A DNA stretch of 5,324 bases from an uncultured Clostridia bacterium (lineage in GTDB: Bacteria > Bacillota > Clostridia > Christensenellales > Aristaeellaceae), in assembly GCA_946042585.1 (NCBI GenBank), contig CAMGDO010000084.1, positions 1 through 5,324 of the forward strand, written 5' to 3'. Shown here piece by piece: positions 1 through 5,080 of the stretch. Under the pieces are notes generated by a model. It worked only from the letters and a program-made list of their open reading frames with translations, was not told the DNA's origin and ran no database searches. The position numbers and the translations under genes are program-made. Every line of letters begins with the position of its first letter. Positions within the stretch are counted from its first letter, which is position 1.

Positions 1-47
1 AACCTCCTTGCAGGAAAAATGACCGCTTTGGGTCAAAGAGTATTATA
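1..47 (-). promoter_or_regulatory. Promoter and RBS of a leftward gene lying outside the window
   Basis: Read on the minus strand, positions 47-42 are TATAAT preceded by TGG, which makes an extended -10 (TGnTATAAT). A weak -35 (TTTTCA, 68-63) sits only 15 bp upstream, so the extended -10 probably carries the promoter. Positions 9-1 read AAGGAGGTT on the minus strand, a near-perfect Shine-Dalgarno sequence, so the start codon should lie a few bases beyond the left edge. The predicted leader is about 35 nt. The product cannot be known from this window. Confidence 0.7.
26..38. repeat. Small inverted repeat at the predicted start site of the leftward gene
   Basis: CTTTG (26-30) and CAAAG (34-38) form a perfect 5-bp inverted repeat around GGT. 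A second, overlapping pair is GACC (21-24) and GGTC (31-34). The repeat lies just downstream of the minus-strand -10, over the predicted transcription start, where a repressor operator would be expected. It could equally be a small RNA hairpin or chance. No regulator family is recognised. Confidence 0.3.
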
Positions 48-218
48 CCACAAATTGTAAACTGAAAATATACTTTTCAAAAAAATTGCGGGCTGATTTT
101 CTTTGCCTGCGCACGTCCCGCGCCGATGGGCATATGGTGATGGTGTGGGGGTAAAGGCTCCCTGGTCAGACTGCGGCGGAGAGAAAACCGCTCTGCTGCA
201 AGCGGGATGTGAAAAAAG
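48..218. other. Intergenic region before mazF, no gene seen
   Basis: No coding sequence is supported here. The frame of mazF has a TGA at 210-212, and the frames leading toward mazF hold no open stretch long enough for a MazE or EndoAI-type antitoxin. The only small open stretch starting at the ATG at 134 ends after six codons. I see no convincing sigma-A promoter on the plus strand; TATACT at 69-74 lacks a -35. GCGG (174-177) and CCGC (188-191) could form a weak hairpin. Confidence 0.6.
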
Positions 219-560
219 ATGAAACGCGGCGAAATCTACCGCGCTGATCTGGATCCCGTGCTCGGCTCAGAACAGGGCGGCGTGCGCCCTGTGCTGATTG
301 TACAGAACGATCTTGGCAATCAGACGAGCCCCACGGTGATCGTGGCGCCGCTGACGTCCCGGAGAAAGAAACTCAGGCAGCGAACGCATGTGGCGGTGGA
401 GCCGCCGGAAGGGGGATTGAGCTGTCCCTCGCTGATTCTGTGCGAGCAGCTGCGCACGCTGGAAAAACGGCGGCTGAGCCGGTATATGGGCATGGTGTCG
501 CCAACGGTGCTTGAGAGGGTGGACGAAGCGCTGCGTCAGGCGCTGGGTACGGGTGAATAA
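219..560 (+). CDS. mazF: MazF/EndoA-family endoribonuclease toxin (PemK-like fold)
   Basis: This 113-residue protein belongs to the MazF/PemK/NdoA family, ribosome-independent mRNA interferases that cut single-stranded RNA in the cytoplasm. It aligns from memory with Bacillus subtilis EndoA (116 aa). The N-terminus KRGEIYRADLDPVLGSEQGG, the following VRPVLIVQND and a later LCEQLRTLEKRRL segment match EndoA closely. Arg23 (GGVRP) and Thr46 (APLTS) stand where EndoA has its catalytic Arg25 and Thr48, so the toxin looks complete and probably active. The ATG at 219 is the first possible start because an in-frame TGA lies at 210-212; the RBS is poor (AGCGGGATG). A MazE/EndoAI antitoxin gene normally precedes it and is absent here. 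The nearest upstream gene diverges. A terminator hairpin follows at 634-663. Cut-site specificity cannot be read from the sequence. Confidence 0.93.
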   Translation: MKRGEIYRADLDPVLGSEQGGVRPVLIVQNDLGNQTSPTVIVAPLTSRRKKLRQRTHVAVEPPEGGLSCPSLILCEQLRTLEKRRLSRYMGMVSPTVLERVDEALRQALGTGE

Positions 561-584
561 AAATGCTCCGGACAGGCCGGAGCA
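555..584 (-). terminator. Intrinsic terminator for the leftward glnA/glutamate synthase transcript
   Basis: TGCTCCGG (564-571) and CCGGAGCA (577-584) form a perfect 8-bp stem with a 5-nt loop. On the minus strand the stem is followed at once by TTTTTATT, the layout of a rho-independent terminator. On the plus strand no T run follows it, so it should act mainly on leftward transcription. Its tail overlaps the mazF stop codon. It lies about 90 bp past the last codon of the glutamate synthase remnant and probably was the end of the old glnA-gltBD transcript. Confidence 0.75.
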
Positions 585-603
585 GGATAGGATAGAAATT
601 CTC

Positions 604-625
604 CAATCGCTTCACCTGGCGATTG
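604..625. repeat. Perfect 7-bp inverted repeat between the two terminators
   Basis: CAATCGC (604-610) and GCGATTG (619-625) are exact inverted copies around an 8-nt loop. No T run follows on either strand, so it is not a standard terminator. It sits between a leftward and a rightward terminator in the convergent mazF/glutamate synthase spacer. Its role is unknown. Confidence 0.4.
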
Positions 626-633
626 ACATGCAT

Positions 634-663
634 GCGGCGCGGCGGGGAGCTGCGCCGCTTTTT
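634..663 (+). terminator. Intrinsic terminator downstream of mazF
   Basis: Positions 634-643 pair with 649-658 as a 10-bp, almost all-GC stem (one G-T pair) with loop GGGGA, followed by TTTTT at 659-663. This is a good rho-independent terminator for rightward transcription. It lies 74 bp after the mazF stop codon and just before the 3' end of the opposing glutamate synthase remnant. Confidence 0.8.
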
Positions 664-677
664 GCTGCGCACGGGGC

Positions 678-1462
678 TTATCTGCGCGGCAGGCGCTTTG
701 GCCAGGAATCGATTTGCGCTGCCGCTGCCCGTCCGTCAGACAGCGCCCGCACCACCAGCGAGGGGCCGGTGCGCATATCCCCGGCAGAAAACAGATTGCC
801 GCCCAGATGGTTCAGGGCCTGTGCCATGCATTCATGGGCTTCCTGCGAGATGGAGCCGTAGCTCATTGCGCCCGTGCGGAAACGCCGCACGATCTCCCAT
901 TCGCTCTCCACCTGCTCCAGGGGAATCTCCCGGCAGGCCTCATGGCGGAAGGTGAGCATGGAGCAGATGGTGCGGGGCCTTCGTTTTCCACGCGCTCGGT
1001 ATAGCGGTCAAACAGGGCGCGGCTGAATGTCCAGACGGCCTGCTGCAGCAGATGGATGGTTTCCGGGGTGTAGAGATGCTCCTCCGCCGCAGGGCCGGTG
1101 CGCAGCCGGTGCACGCCGATGCTGGGCGGGCTGGGCTGCGGATGCGCTTTGCTCCAGGAGGGAAAGGTGTTGGTGGAAAAACGGGAATGCACCATGGCCA
1201 TCTGCGAGCAGAAACGAACATCCTGCAGATCGTCATAGAAGGAGCGCAGCTGGTTGACCAGCATCATGCCCTTGTACACGATGGTGCGGCAGAACAAAGA
1301 ACAGATATAGGTGTCCGTGTCCTGCTTTTCAAACGTGCGGCGCAGAATATAAAGCCTGCGGTCAAATTCCTGTCCGGCGGCGATGGAAGCAGGGCGCTTG
1401 AGAAAGCACTGCCGGATGCAGGGCATGGTGCGGCGAGCGCCGGCACCCAGCTGGGCGGGATG
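678..1462 (-). pseudogene. gltB: Glutamate synthase remnant: chimera of gltB pieces and the gltD 3' end
   Basis: This is a broken NADPH-dependent glutamate synthase (GOGAT), which would make two glutamates from glutamine and 2-oxoglutarate. Three blocks are visible in leftward order. Block 1 (about 1462-1140) is from the GltB glutaminase domain; it begins near LGAGARRTMPCIRQC and ends at RFSTNTFPSWSKAHP. Normally NRYIIHNGEIN-type sequence should follow, but the reading jumps. Block 2 (about 1090-980) is EEHLYTPETIHLLQQAV..ALFDRYTERVENEGP, the stretch just before the FMN domain. A frameshift near 974-977 then leads into block 3 (959-800), FRTGAMSYGSISQEAHE, the start of the FMN domain, which breaks off at NHLGG. 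From 797 the same frame continues as SAGDMRTGPSLVVRA..GRAAAAQID, which is the C-terminal end of the small subunit GltD, and stops at TAA (678-680). The catalytic N-terminal Cys, the Fe-S cysteines and most of the FMN and FAD/NADPH domains are absent. It cannot be active. Confidence 0.88.
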
Positions 1463-1555
1463 ACGTGTCTGCGGCTTTTCGTTTGATATGCCGGCAGGCG
1501 CTCTCCTGACCGCTGGCCTTGCTTTCCCCAGTCAGTGGAAATAATTATGAAATGC

Positions 1556-2887
1556 TTAGTAGGTCACCAGATACTGTTCGATTTCCCATGCGCTCACATG
1601 CGTGCGGTAGGCGTCCCATTCCTTTTCCTTGCCGCTGGCATACTGCTCCACCACATGATCGCCCAGCGTTTCGCACACAAGCGTGTCCTCGCACATCGCG
1701 TCCACCGCTTCCTTCAGAGAGCCCGGCAGGCTCCTGATGCCGTGATCCGCGCGCGTCGCATCATCCATGGCGAAAATATTCTCGGTGATCTCATCCGGCG
1801 GCGTCATGCCCTTCTCAATGCCGTCCAGACCTGCCGCCAGACACACCGCCAGCGCCAGATAGGGGTTGCACGCCGGATCGGGACAGCGCAGCTCCACGCG
1901 CGTCGCCTGTCCCCGTGCCGCCGGAATGCGAATCAGCGCCGAACGGTTGCTCGCCGACCATGCCAGATAGCACGGCGCTTCATAGCCCGGCACCAGACGC
2001 TTGTAGCTGTTCACCAGAGGGTTCGTCACCGCCGTCATCCCGCGCACATGCGCAAGCAGGCCCGCAATGAAGGCGTACGCCTCACGGCTCAGCCCGCGCT
2101 TGTCGCTCGGATCCGCAAAGATATTCTTTCCATCCTTGAACAGGCTCATGTTCGTGTGCATGCCGCTGCCGTTGATGCCGAATACAGGCTTGGGCATGAA
2201 GGTCGCATGCAGGCCGTTCTTCTGCGCCAGCGTCTTCACCGCCAGCTTGAAGGTCATGATGTTGTCCGCAGCGCGCAGCGCGTCGGCATATTTGAAATCC
2301 ACCTCATGCTGGCCTGCCGCCACCTCATGGTGCGACGCTTCGATTTCAAAGCCCATCTGCTCCAGCGTCATGCAGATTTCCCGGCGGGTGCTTTCGCCGC
2401 GATCCAGCGGCCCCAGATCAAAATAGCCCGCTTCATCGCTCGTTTCGGTGGTCGGATGCCCCTTTTCGTCCGTCTGGAACAGGAAAAACTCGCACTCCGG
2501 ACCCACATTGAACGAATAGCCCATCACCGCCGCGCGCGCAAGCTCCTTCTTGAGCACGCTGCGGGGATCGCCCACAAAGGGCGTGCCGTCCGGATTGTAC
2601 ACATCGCAGATCAGCCGCGCCACCTTGCCCTGCTGCGGGCGCCACGGCAGAATTGTAAAGGTATCCAGATCGGGATAGAGGTACTGATCGCTCTCATTGA
2701 TGCGCACAAAGCCCGCGATGGAGCTTCCGTCGATCATGATCTGGTTGTTCACGGCCTTCTCAATCTGGCTCGCGGTGATGGCCACATTCTTCAGCTGCCC
2801 GAATATATCGGTGAACTGCATGCGGATAAACTCCACATCCTCGTCCTTCACCATGCGGATGATGTCTTCCTTGCCGTACTTGCCCAT
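1556..2887 (-). CDS. glnA: Glutamine synthetase, type I (GSI-alpha)
   Basis: This 443-residue cytoplasmic enzyme joins ammonium to glutamate with ATP to form glutamine, and works as a dodecamer. The length matches B. subtilis GlnA (444 aa). Visible motifs are the N-terminal beta-grasp region ([17 protein letters not shown], 21-37), Arg62 in AGFVRI (position tied to feedback sensitivity in the Bacillus enzyme), metal-binding Glu131 and Glu133 in [20 protein letters not shown] (186-198), [11 protein letters not shown] (240-250), [10 protein letters not shown] (296-305) with the flap glutamate Glu303, and the NRSALIRIP region (314-322). I chose ATG 2887 because [10 protein letters not shown] is the usual family start and AGAGGGG lies 9 nt upstream. 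An in-frame ATG at 2935 would add 16 residues read through a terminator hairpin and is less likely as the protein start. It has its own strong promoter and hairpin leader. No clear terminator separates it from the glutamate synthase remnant downstream, which suggests an old glnA-gltBD operon. Confidence 0.97.
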   Translation of the reverse strand: MGKYGKEDIIRMVKDEDVEFIRMQFTDIFGQLKNVAITASQIEKAVNNQIMIDGSSIAGFVRINESDQYLYPDLDTFTILPWRPQQGKVARLICDVYNPDGTPFVGDPRSVLKKELARAAVMGYSFNVGPECEFFLFQTDEKGHPTTETSDEAGYFDLGPLDRGESTRREICMTLEQMGFEIEASHHEVAAGQHEVDFKYADALRAADNIMTFKLAVKTLAQKNGLHATFMPKPVFGINGSGMHTNMSLFKDGKNIFADPSDKRGLSREAYAFIAGLLAHVRGMTAVTNPLVNSYKRLVPGYEAPCYLAWSASNRSALIRIPAARGQATRVELRCPDPACNPYLALAVCLAAGLDGIEKGMTPPDEITENIFAMDDATRADHGIRSLPGSLKEAVDAMCEDTLVCETLGDHVVEQYASGKEKEWDAYRTHVSAWEIEQYLVTY

Positions 2888-2903
2888 GACACTACACCCC
2901 TCT

Positions 2904-2939
2904 TTAGCAAAAATAAAAAAGGGCAGGGGAACCATACAT
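2904..2939 (-). CDS. Possible 11-residue leader peptide in the glnA attenuator
   Basis: The glnA leader holds AAGGGAG (2950-2944, minus strand) followed by ATG at 2939 and, 4 nt later, a second ATG at 2935, both in the loop of the terminator hairpin. From 2939 the frame reads [11 protein letters not shown] and stops at TAA directly before the glnA Shine-Dalgarno sequence (AGAGGGG, 2903-2897). From 2935 the frame is that of glnA itself. Spacing from AAGGGAG is only 4 nt to the first ATG and 8 nt to the second. There are no runs of a single amino acid that would suggest classic codon-stalling attenuation. Translation here is a suggestion only. Confidence 0.25.
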   Translation of the reverse strand: MYGSPALFYFC

Positions 2940-2953
2940 CAGGCTCCCTTGCC
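2909..2953 (-). terminator. Terminator hairpin in the 5' leader of glnA (candidate attenuator)
   Basis: On the minus strand, GGCAAGGGAGCC (2953-2942) pairs with GGTTCCCCTGCC (2933-2922) in a 12-position stem with one A-C mismatch and one G-T pair. The 8-nt loop TGATGTAT is followed by C, then TTTTTTATTTTT (2920-2909). It stands between the glnA promoter and the glnA start codon, and the predicted transcript start (about 2957) is only a few bases before the stem. All glnA transcripts from this promoter must therefore pass it. The 3' arm CCCCT could alternatively pair with the AGGGG of the glnA Shine-Dalgarno sequence. Confidence 0.8.
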
Positions 2954-2963
2954 TTACCGTGTA

Positions 2964-2992
2964 ATCATATCACCGGGGAAAACGCCTGTCAA
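2964..2992 (-). promoter_or_regulatory. glnA promoter
   Basis: On the minus strand, TTGACA (2992-2987) and TATGAT (2969-2964) are separated by exactly 17 bp. This is a perfect -35 and a 5/6 match to the -10. Transcription should start near 2957, giving a leader of about 70 nt whose first structure is the terminator hairpin. The asnB promoter diverges from it, with 48 bp between the two -35 boxes. Confidence 0.85.
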
Positions 2993-3002
2993 GGGGAGAA
3001 AT

Positions 3003-3035
3003 TGTATTCCCGCTGTATTGCTCTTTCGTTGTATT
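3003..3035. repeat. Three TGTATT repeats between the glnA and asnB promoters
   Basis: TGTATT occurs at 3003-3008, 3014-3019 and 3030-3035, the first and third within the longer word TTGTATTC. Start-to-start spacings are 11 and 16 bp. They fill the 48 bp between the two divergent -35 boxes. A further TGTATT lies at 4940-4945, 16 bp before the amt -35. Position and repetition suggest a binding site for a shared regulator, but the word is short. It is not the TnrA/GlnR palindrome (TGTnAn7TnACA). Confidence 0.4.
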
Positions 3036-3040
3036 CGGGC

Positions 3041-3069
3041 TTGACAACGGTATATTTCGGATGTAAAAT
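3041..3069 (+). promoter_or_regulatory. asnB / T-box promoter
   Basis: TTGACA (3041-3046) and TAAAAT (3064-3069) are separated by 17 bp. Transcription should start near 3076, giving a leader of about 280 nt that holds the T-box structure before asnB. Confidence 0.85.
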
Positions 3070-3089
3070 CCGAGCTAATTTCACAGCAA

Positions 3090-3354
3090 AGCGTTGCGGA
3101 AGACAAGTACGTTGGTTGCTGCACCTTTCAGAGAGCGGTCGTGGCTGGGAATACCGCAGGAGGCGCCAGGGGAAAACACTTCCAAGTCCAAGCTGAACGC
3201 CGGAAGGTCAGTAGGGGCGGCGGAGAGACGGTCCGTTATCAACCGTCAGGGTTTGTTGGAACCCGCAGAGAAGCAAATCAGGTGGCACCACGGAGCGGCG
3301 GCCTTCGTCCTGAAATATCAGAGCGATAGCCGACCCCAAACGGAGGTGCCTTTT
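3090..3354 (+). promoter_or_regulatory. T-box riboswitch (tRNA-Asn sensing, inferred) upstream of asnB
   Basis: The leader has the landmarks of a T-box in the right order: GAAGACAAGTACG near the 5' end, AGAGAGC at 3130-3136 followed by a GCGGT..ACCGC hairpin, AGTAG at 3210-3214, a GACGGT/ACCGTC stem (3227-3232 with 3242-3247) with a CCGTTATCA loop, and the T-box itself. The antiterminator folds convincingly: helix A1 TCAGG (3278-3282) with CCTGA (3309-3313), bulge TGGCACC (3283-3289), helix A2 ACGGAG (3290-3295) with CTTCGT (3303-3308). UGGC in the bulge would pair with a tRNA ending GCCA, meaning a G discriminator, as bacterial tRNA-Asn has. An AAC triplet (3196-3198) is a candidate specifier codon, but I could not fold the specifier loop securely. 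In the alternative state, GGCACC (3284-3289) pairs with GGTGCC (3345-3350), which covers part of the asnB Shine-Dalgarno sequence GGAGGT (3342-3347). Only TTTT follows before the ATG, so control is probably translational, or mixed. Confidence 0.9.
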
Positions 3355-4935
3355 ATGTGTTCCATTTTCGGCGTGACCAGCAAAAAGATCGACGCAGAAC
3401 TTCTGAAACAGTGCTTTGAAAGAACGGTATCCCGAGGCCCGGACATGAGCAGCTTTGTGGAAATTCCCATTGGCTATCTGGGCTTTCACCGGCTGGCCAT
3501 CATGGGGCTGGATGAAAGAGGCATGCAGCCCTTCCGCCTGGAAGATGACTATGTGGTCTGCAACGGAGAGCTGTATGGCTTCAGACCCCTGCGCGACCGC
3601 CTGATGGCCAGCTATACGCTGATGAGCCAGTCGGACTGTGAGATTCTGCTGCCTTTGTACCATGAATACGGGCTGGAAATGTTCAAGACGCTCGACGCGG
3701 AGTTTGCCCTGTTGCTCTATGACGCGGCGCAAAACCGTCTGATTGCCGCCCGCGACCCCATCGGCATCCGTCCTCTCTATTACGGCAGGCTGCCGGATGG
3801 CGAGTGGGCCTTTGCCAGCGAGCCCAAGAACCTGATGGGGCTGTGCGACGAGATTTTGCCCTTCCCGCCGGGGCATTACTGGGTGGACGGGCAGTTTGTC
3901 CAGTATGCGGATCCCGCGTATGTGGGGTATTTCACCATGAAGTCCGAGGAAGAGGTGTGCGCCAAGCTGCGCAGACTGCTGATGGACGGCGTGGAAAAGC
4001 GGCTGGACGCCGATGCGCCGGTGGGCTTTTTGCTTTCCGGCGGTCTGGATTCCTCTCTGGTCTGCGCCATTGCGCAGAAGCTGCTGCATAAGCCCATCCG
4101 CACCTTTGCCATCGGCATGGATGTGGATGCGATTGACCTGAAATACGCCCGCATGGTGGCTGATTATATCGGCAGCGATCATACCGAGGTGATCATCAGC
4201 GAAAAGGACGTGCTGGACGCCCTGCCCACGGTGGTGGAGCTGCTGGGCACCTGGGATATCACGACCATTCGCGCCTCCATCGGCATGTATCTGGTATGCA
4301 AGTGGATTCATGAGCATACGGATGTCCGCGTATTGCTGACGGGCGAAATATCCGATGAGCTCTTTGGCTACAAATACACAGATTTTGCGCCCTCGGCGGC
4401 TGATTTTCAGGCGGAAGCGGTAAAGCGGATCCGGGAGCTGCATGTATATGACGTCCTGCGGGCAGACCGCTGCATTTCGGTCAACAGCCTGGAGGCCCGC
4501 GTGCCCTTTGGCGATCTCAAATTCGTGCGGTATGCCATGAGCATTGACCCCGAGCTGAAAATGAACACCCACAATATGGGCAAATATCTGATCCGCAAGG
4601 CGTTTGCAGACGATCATATCCTGCCCGATGAGATTCTCTGGCGGCAGAAGGCGGCCTTCTCCGACGCTGTGGGGCACAGCATGGTGAACGATCTGAAGAC
4701 GCTGGCGGAGCGTACCTACAGCGACGCCGAATTTGTGGAAAAAGCGCGGGGATATGATTACTGCCCGCCCTTCACCAAGGAAAGCCTGCTGTACCGGGAG
4801 CTGTTTGAGCGCTTCTACCCCGGACATGCGCGGATGATTCCCGACTACTGGATGCCCAACAAAACCTGGCCCGGCTGCAATGTGGATGATCCCTCTGCCC
4901 GCGTGCTGAGCAACTATGGTGCCAGCGGCGTGTAA
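3355..4935 (+). CDS. asnB: Asparagine synthetase, glutamine-hydrolysing
   Basis: This 526-residue cytoplasmic enzyme makes asparagine from aspartate, ATP and glutamine, a size near that of E. coli AsnB (554 aa). The start at 3355 is fixed by the class II glutaminase nucleophile: Met1 is followed by Cys2, which becomes the N-terminal residue after Met removal. GGAGGT lies 7 nt upstream. In the glutaminase domain (about 2-190), RGPD (27-30), FHRLAIM with Arg46, NGELYG (70-75) and SQSDCE with Asp94 match the family's glutamine-binding residues. In the synthetase domain, SGGLDSS (228-234) is the PP-loop that binds ATP, and GEISDELFG and LEARVPF follow in the usual order. An open frame extends upstream to 3094 but is T-box RNA, not protein. 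The gene is controlled by its own promoter and the T-box. It uses the glutamine made by the divergent glnA and is followed by amt. Confidence 0.97.
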   Translation: MCSIFGVTSKKIDAELLKQCFERTVSRGPDMSSFVEIPIGYLGFHRLAIMGLDERGMQPFRLEDDYVVCNGELYGFRPLRDRLMASYTLMSQSDCEILLPLYHEYGLEMFKTLDAEFALLLYDAAQNRLIAARDPIGIRPLYYGRLPDGEWAFASEPKNLMGLCDEILPFPPGHYWVDGQFVQYADPAYVGYFTMKSEEEVCAKLRRLLMDGVEKRLDADAPVGFLLSGGLDSSLVCAIAQKLLHKPIRTFAIGMDVDAIDLKYARMVADYIGSDHTEVIISEKDVLDALPTVVELLGTWDITTIRASIGMYLVCKWIHEHTDVRVLLTGEISDELFGYKYTDFAPSAADFQAEAVKRIRELHVYDVLRADRCISVNSLEARVPFGDLKFVRYAMSIDPELKMNTHNMGKYLIRKAFADDHILPDEILWRQKAAFSDAVGHSMVNDLKTLAERTYSDAEFVEKARGYDYCPPFTKESLLYRELFERFYPGHARMIPDYWMPNKTWPGCNVDDPSARVLSNYGASGV

Positions 4936-4961
4936 ATACTGTATTTTGATTGTTTTCCGTC

Positions 4962-4990
4962 TTGACAAACCCGCCGATGCGGCATATAAT
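4962..4990 (+). promoter_or_regulatory. amt promoter (perfect consensus)
   Basis: TTGACA (4962-4967) and TATAAT (4985-4990) are both exact consensus boxes with the ideal 17-bp spacer. Transcription should start near 4997. A TGTATT word like those between glnA and asnB lies at 4940-4945. A promoter this strong placed just before a terminator suggests control after initiation. Confidence 0.9.
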
Positions 4991-4997
4991 CCACGCA

Positions 4998-5054
4998 TTC
5001 CAGCAAGGCGCAAGGGTGTGCTTGAAACGCACCCTGCGCCTTTTTTTGCTGGAG
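4998..5054 (+). terminator. Terminator hairpin in the amt leader (candidate attenuator; also ends asnB)
   Basis: GGCGCAAGGGTGTG (5007-5020) pairs with CGCACCCTGCGCC (5028-5040) through 13 base pairs with one bulged A and a 7-nt loop, then TTTTTTT (5041-5047). An outer stem, CCAGCAA (5000-5006) with TTGCTGG (5046-5052), extends by a T-A and a T-G pair to 4998-5054 and encloses the T run. The hairpin begins almost at the predicted amt transcript start and stands between promoter and gene, so it can attenuate amt. It lies about 70 bp after the asnB stop and is also the only visible terminator for asnB, so a double role is possible. Confidence 0.85.
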
Positions 5055-5080
5055 ATTCTGCGGAAATGGAAGTGAGCTGT

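Noticed and set aside
26..40. CtsR heat-shock operator upstream of the leftward gene
   Set aside because: Only one GGTCAAA heptad is present. CtsR needs two heptads in tandem with a 3-bp spacer.
623..1004. Several plus-strand ORFs between 511 and 1486
   Set aside because: They lie opposite the glutamate synthase remnant, have no recognisable product and no convincing RBS.
1484..1530. Terminator between glnA and the glutamate synthase remnant
   Set aside because: GCC/GGC-rich arms can form an imperfect hairpin, but there are several mismatches and no T run on the minus strand.
2888..2935. Start of glnA at ATG 2935 (459 residues)
   Set aside because: The extra 16 residues are encoded by the terminator hairpin and T run and are not found in the family. 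ATG 2887 has a good RBS and the usual N-terminus. The ATG may still matter for regulation.
2909..2953. ANTAR-type two-hairpin antiterminator in the glnA leader
   Set aside because: Only one hairpin fits between the predicted start and the gene, and its 8-nt loop lacks the hexaloop with A at position 1 and G at position 4.
1535..3196. 553-codon open frame on the plus strand opposite glnA
   Set aside because: It is antisense to a fully conserved glnA. The translation is rich in His, Arg and Ala with no recognisable family, and it crosses the glnA promoter and the T-box leader. It is a product of GC-rich codon use in the real gene.
3094..3354. N-terminal extension of asnB by 87 codons
   Set aside because: This stretch is the T-box RNA. 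Family members need Cys directly after the initiator Met, which occurs only at 3355.
3208..5013. 601-codon open frame on the minus strand opposite asnB
   Set aside because: It is antisense to asnB, with no family resemblance, and begins within the amt leader. Same cause as above.
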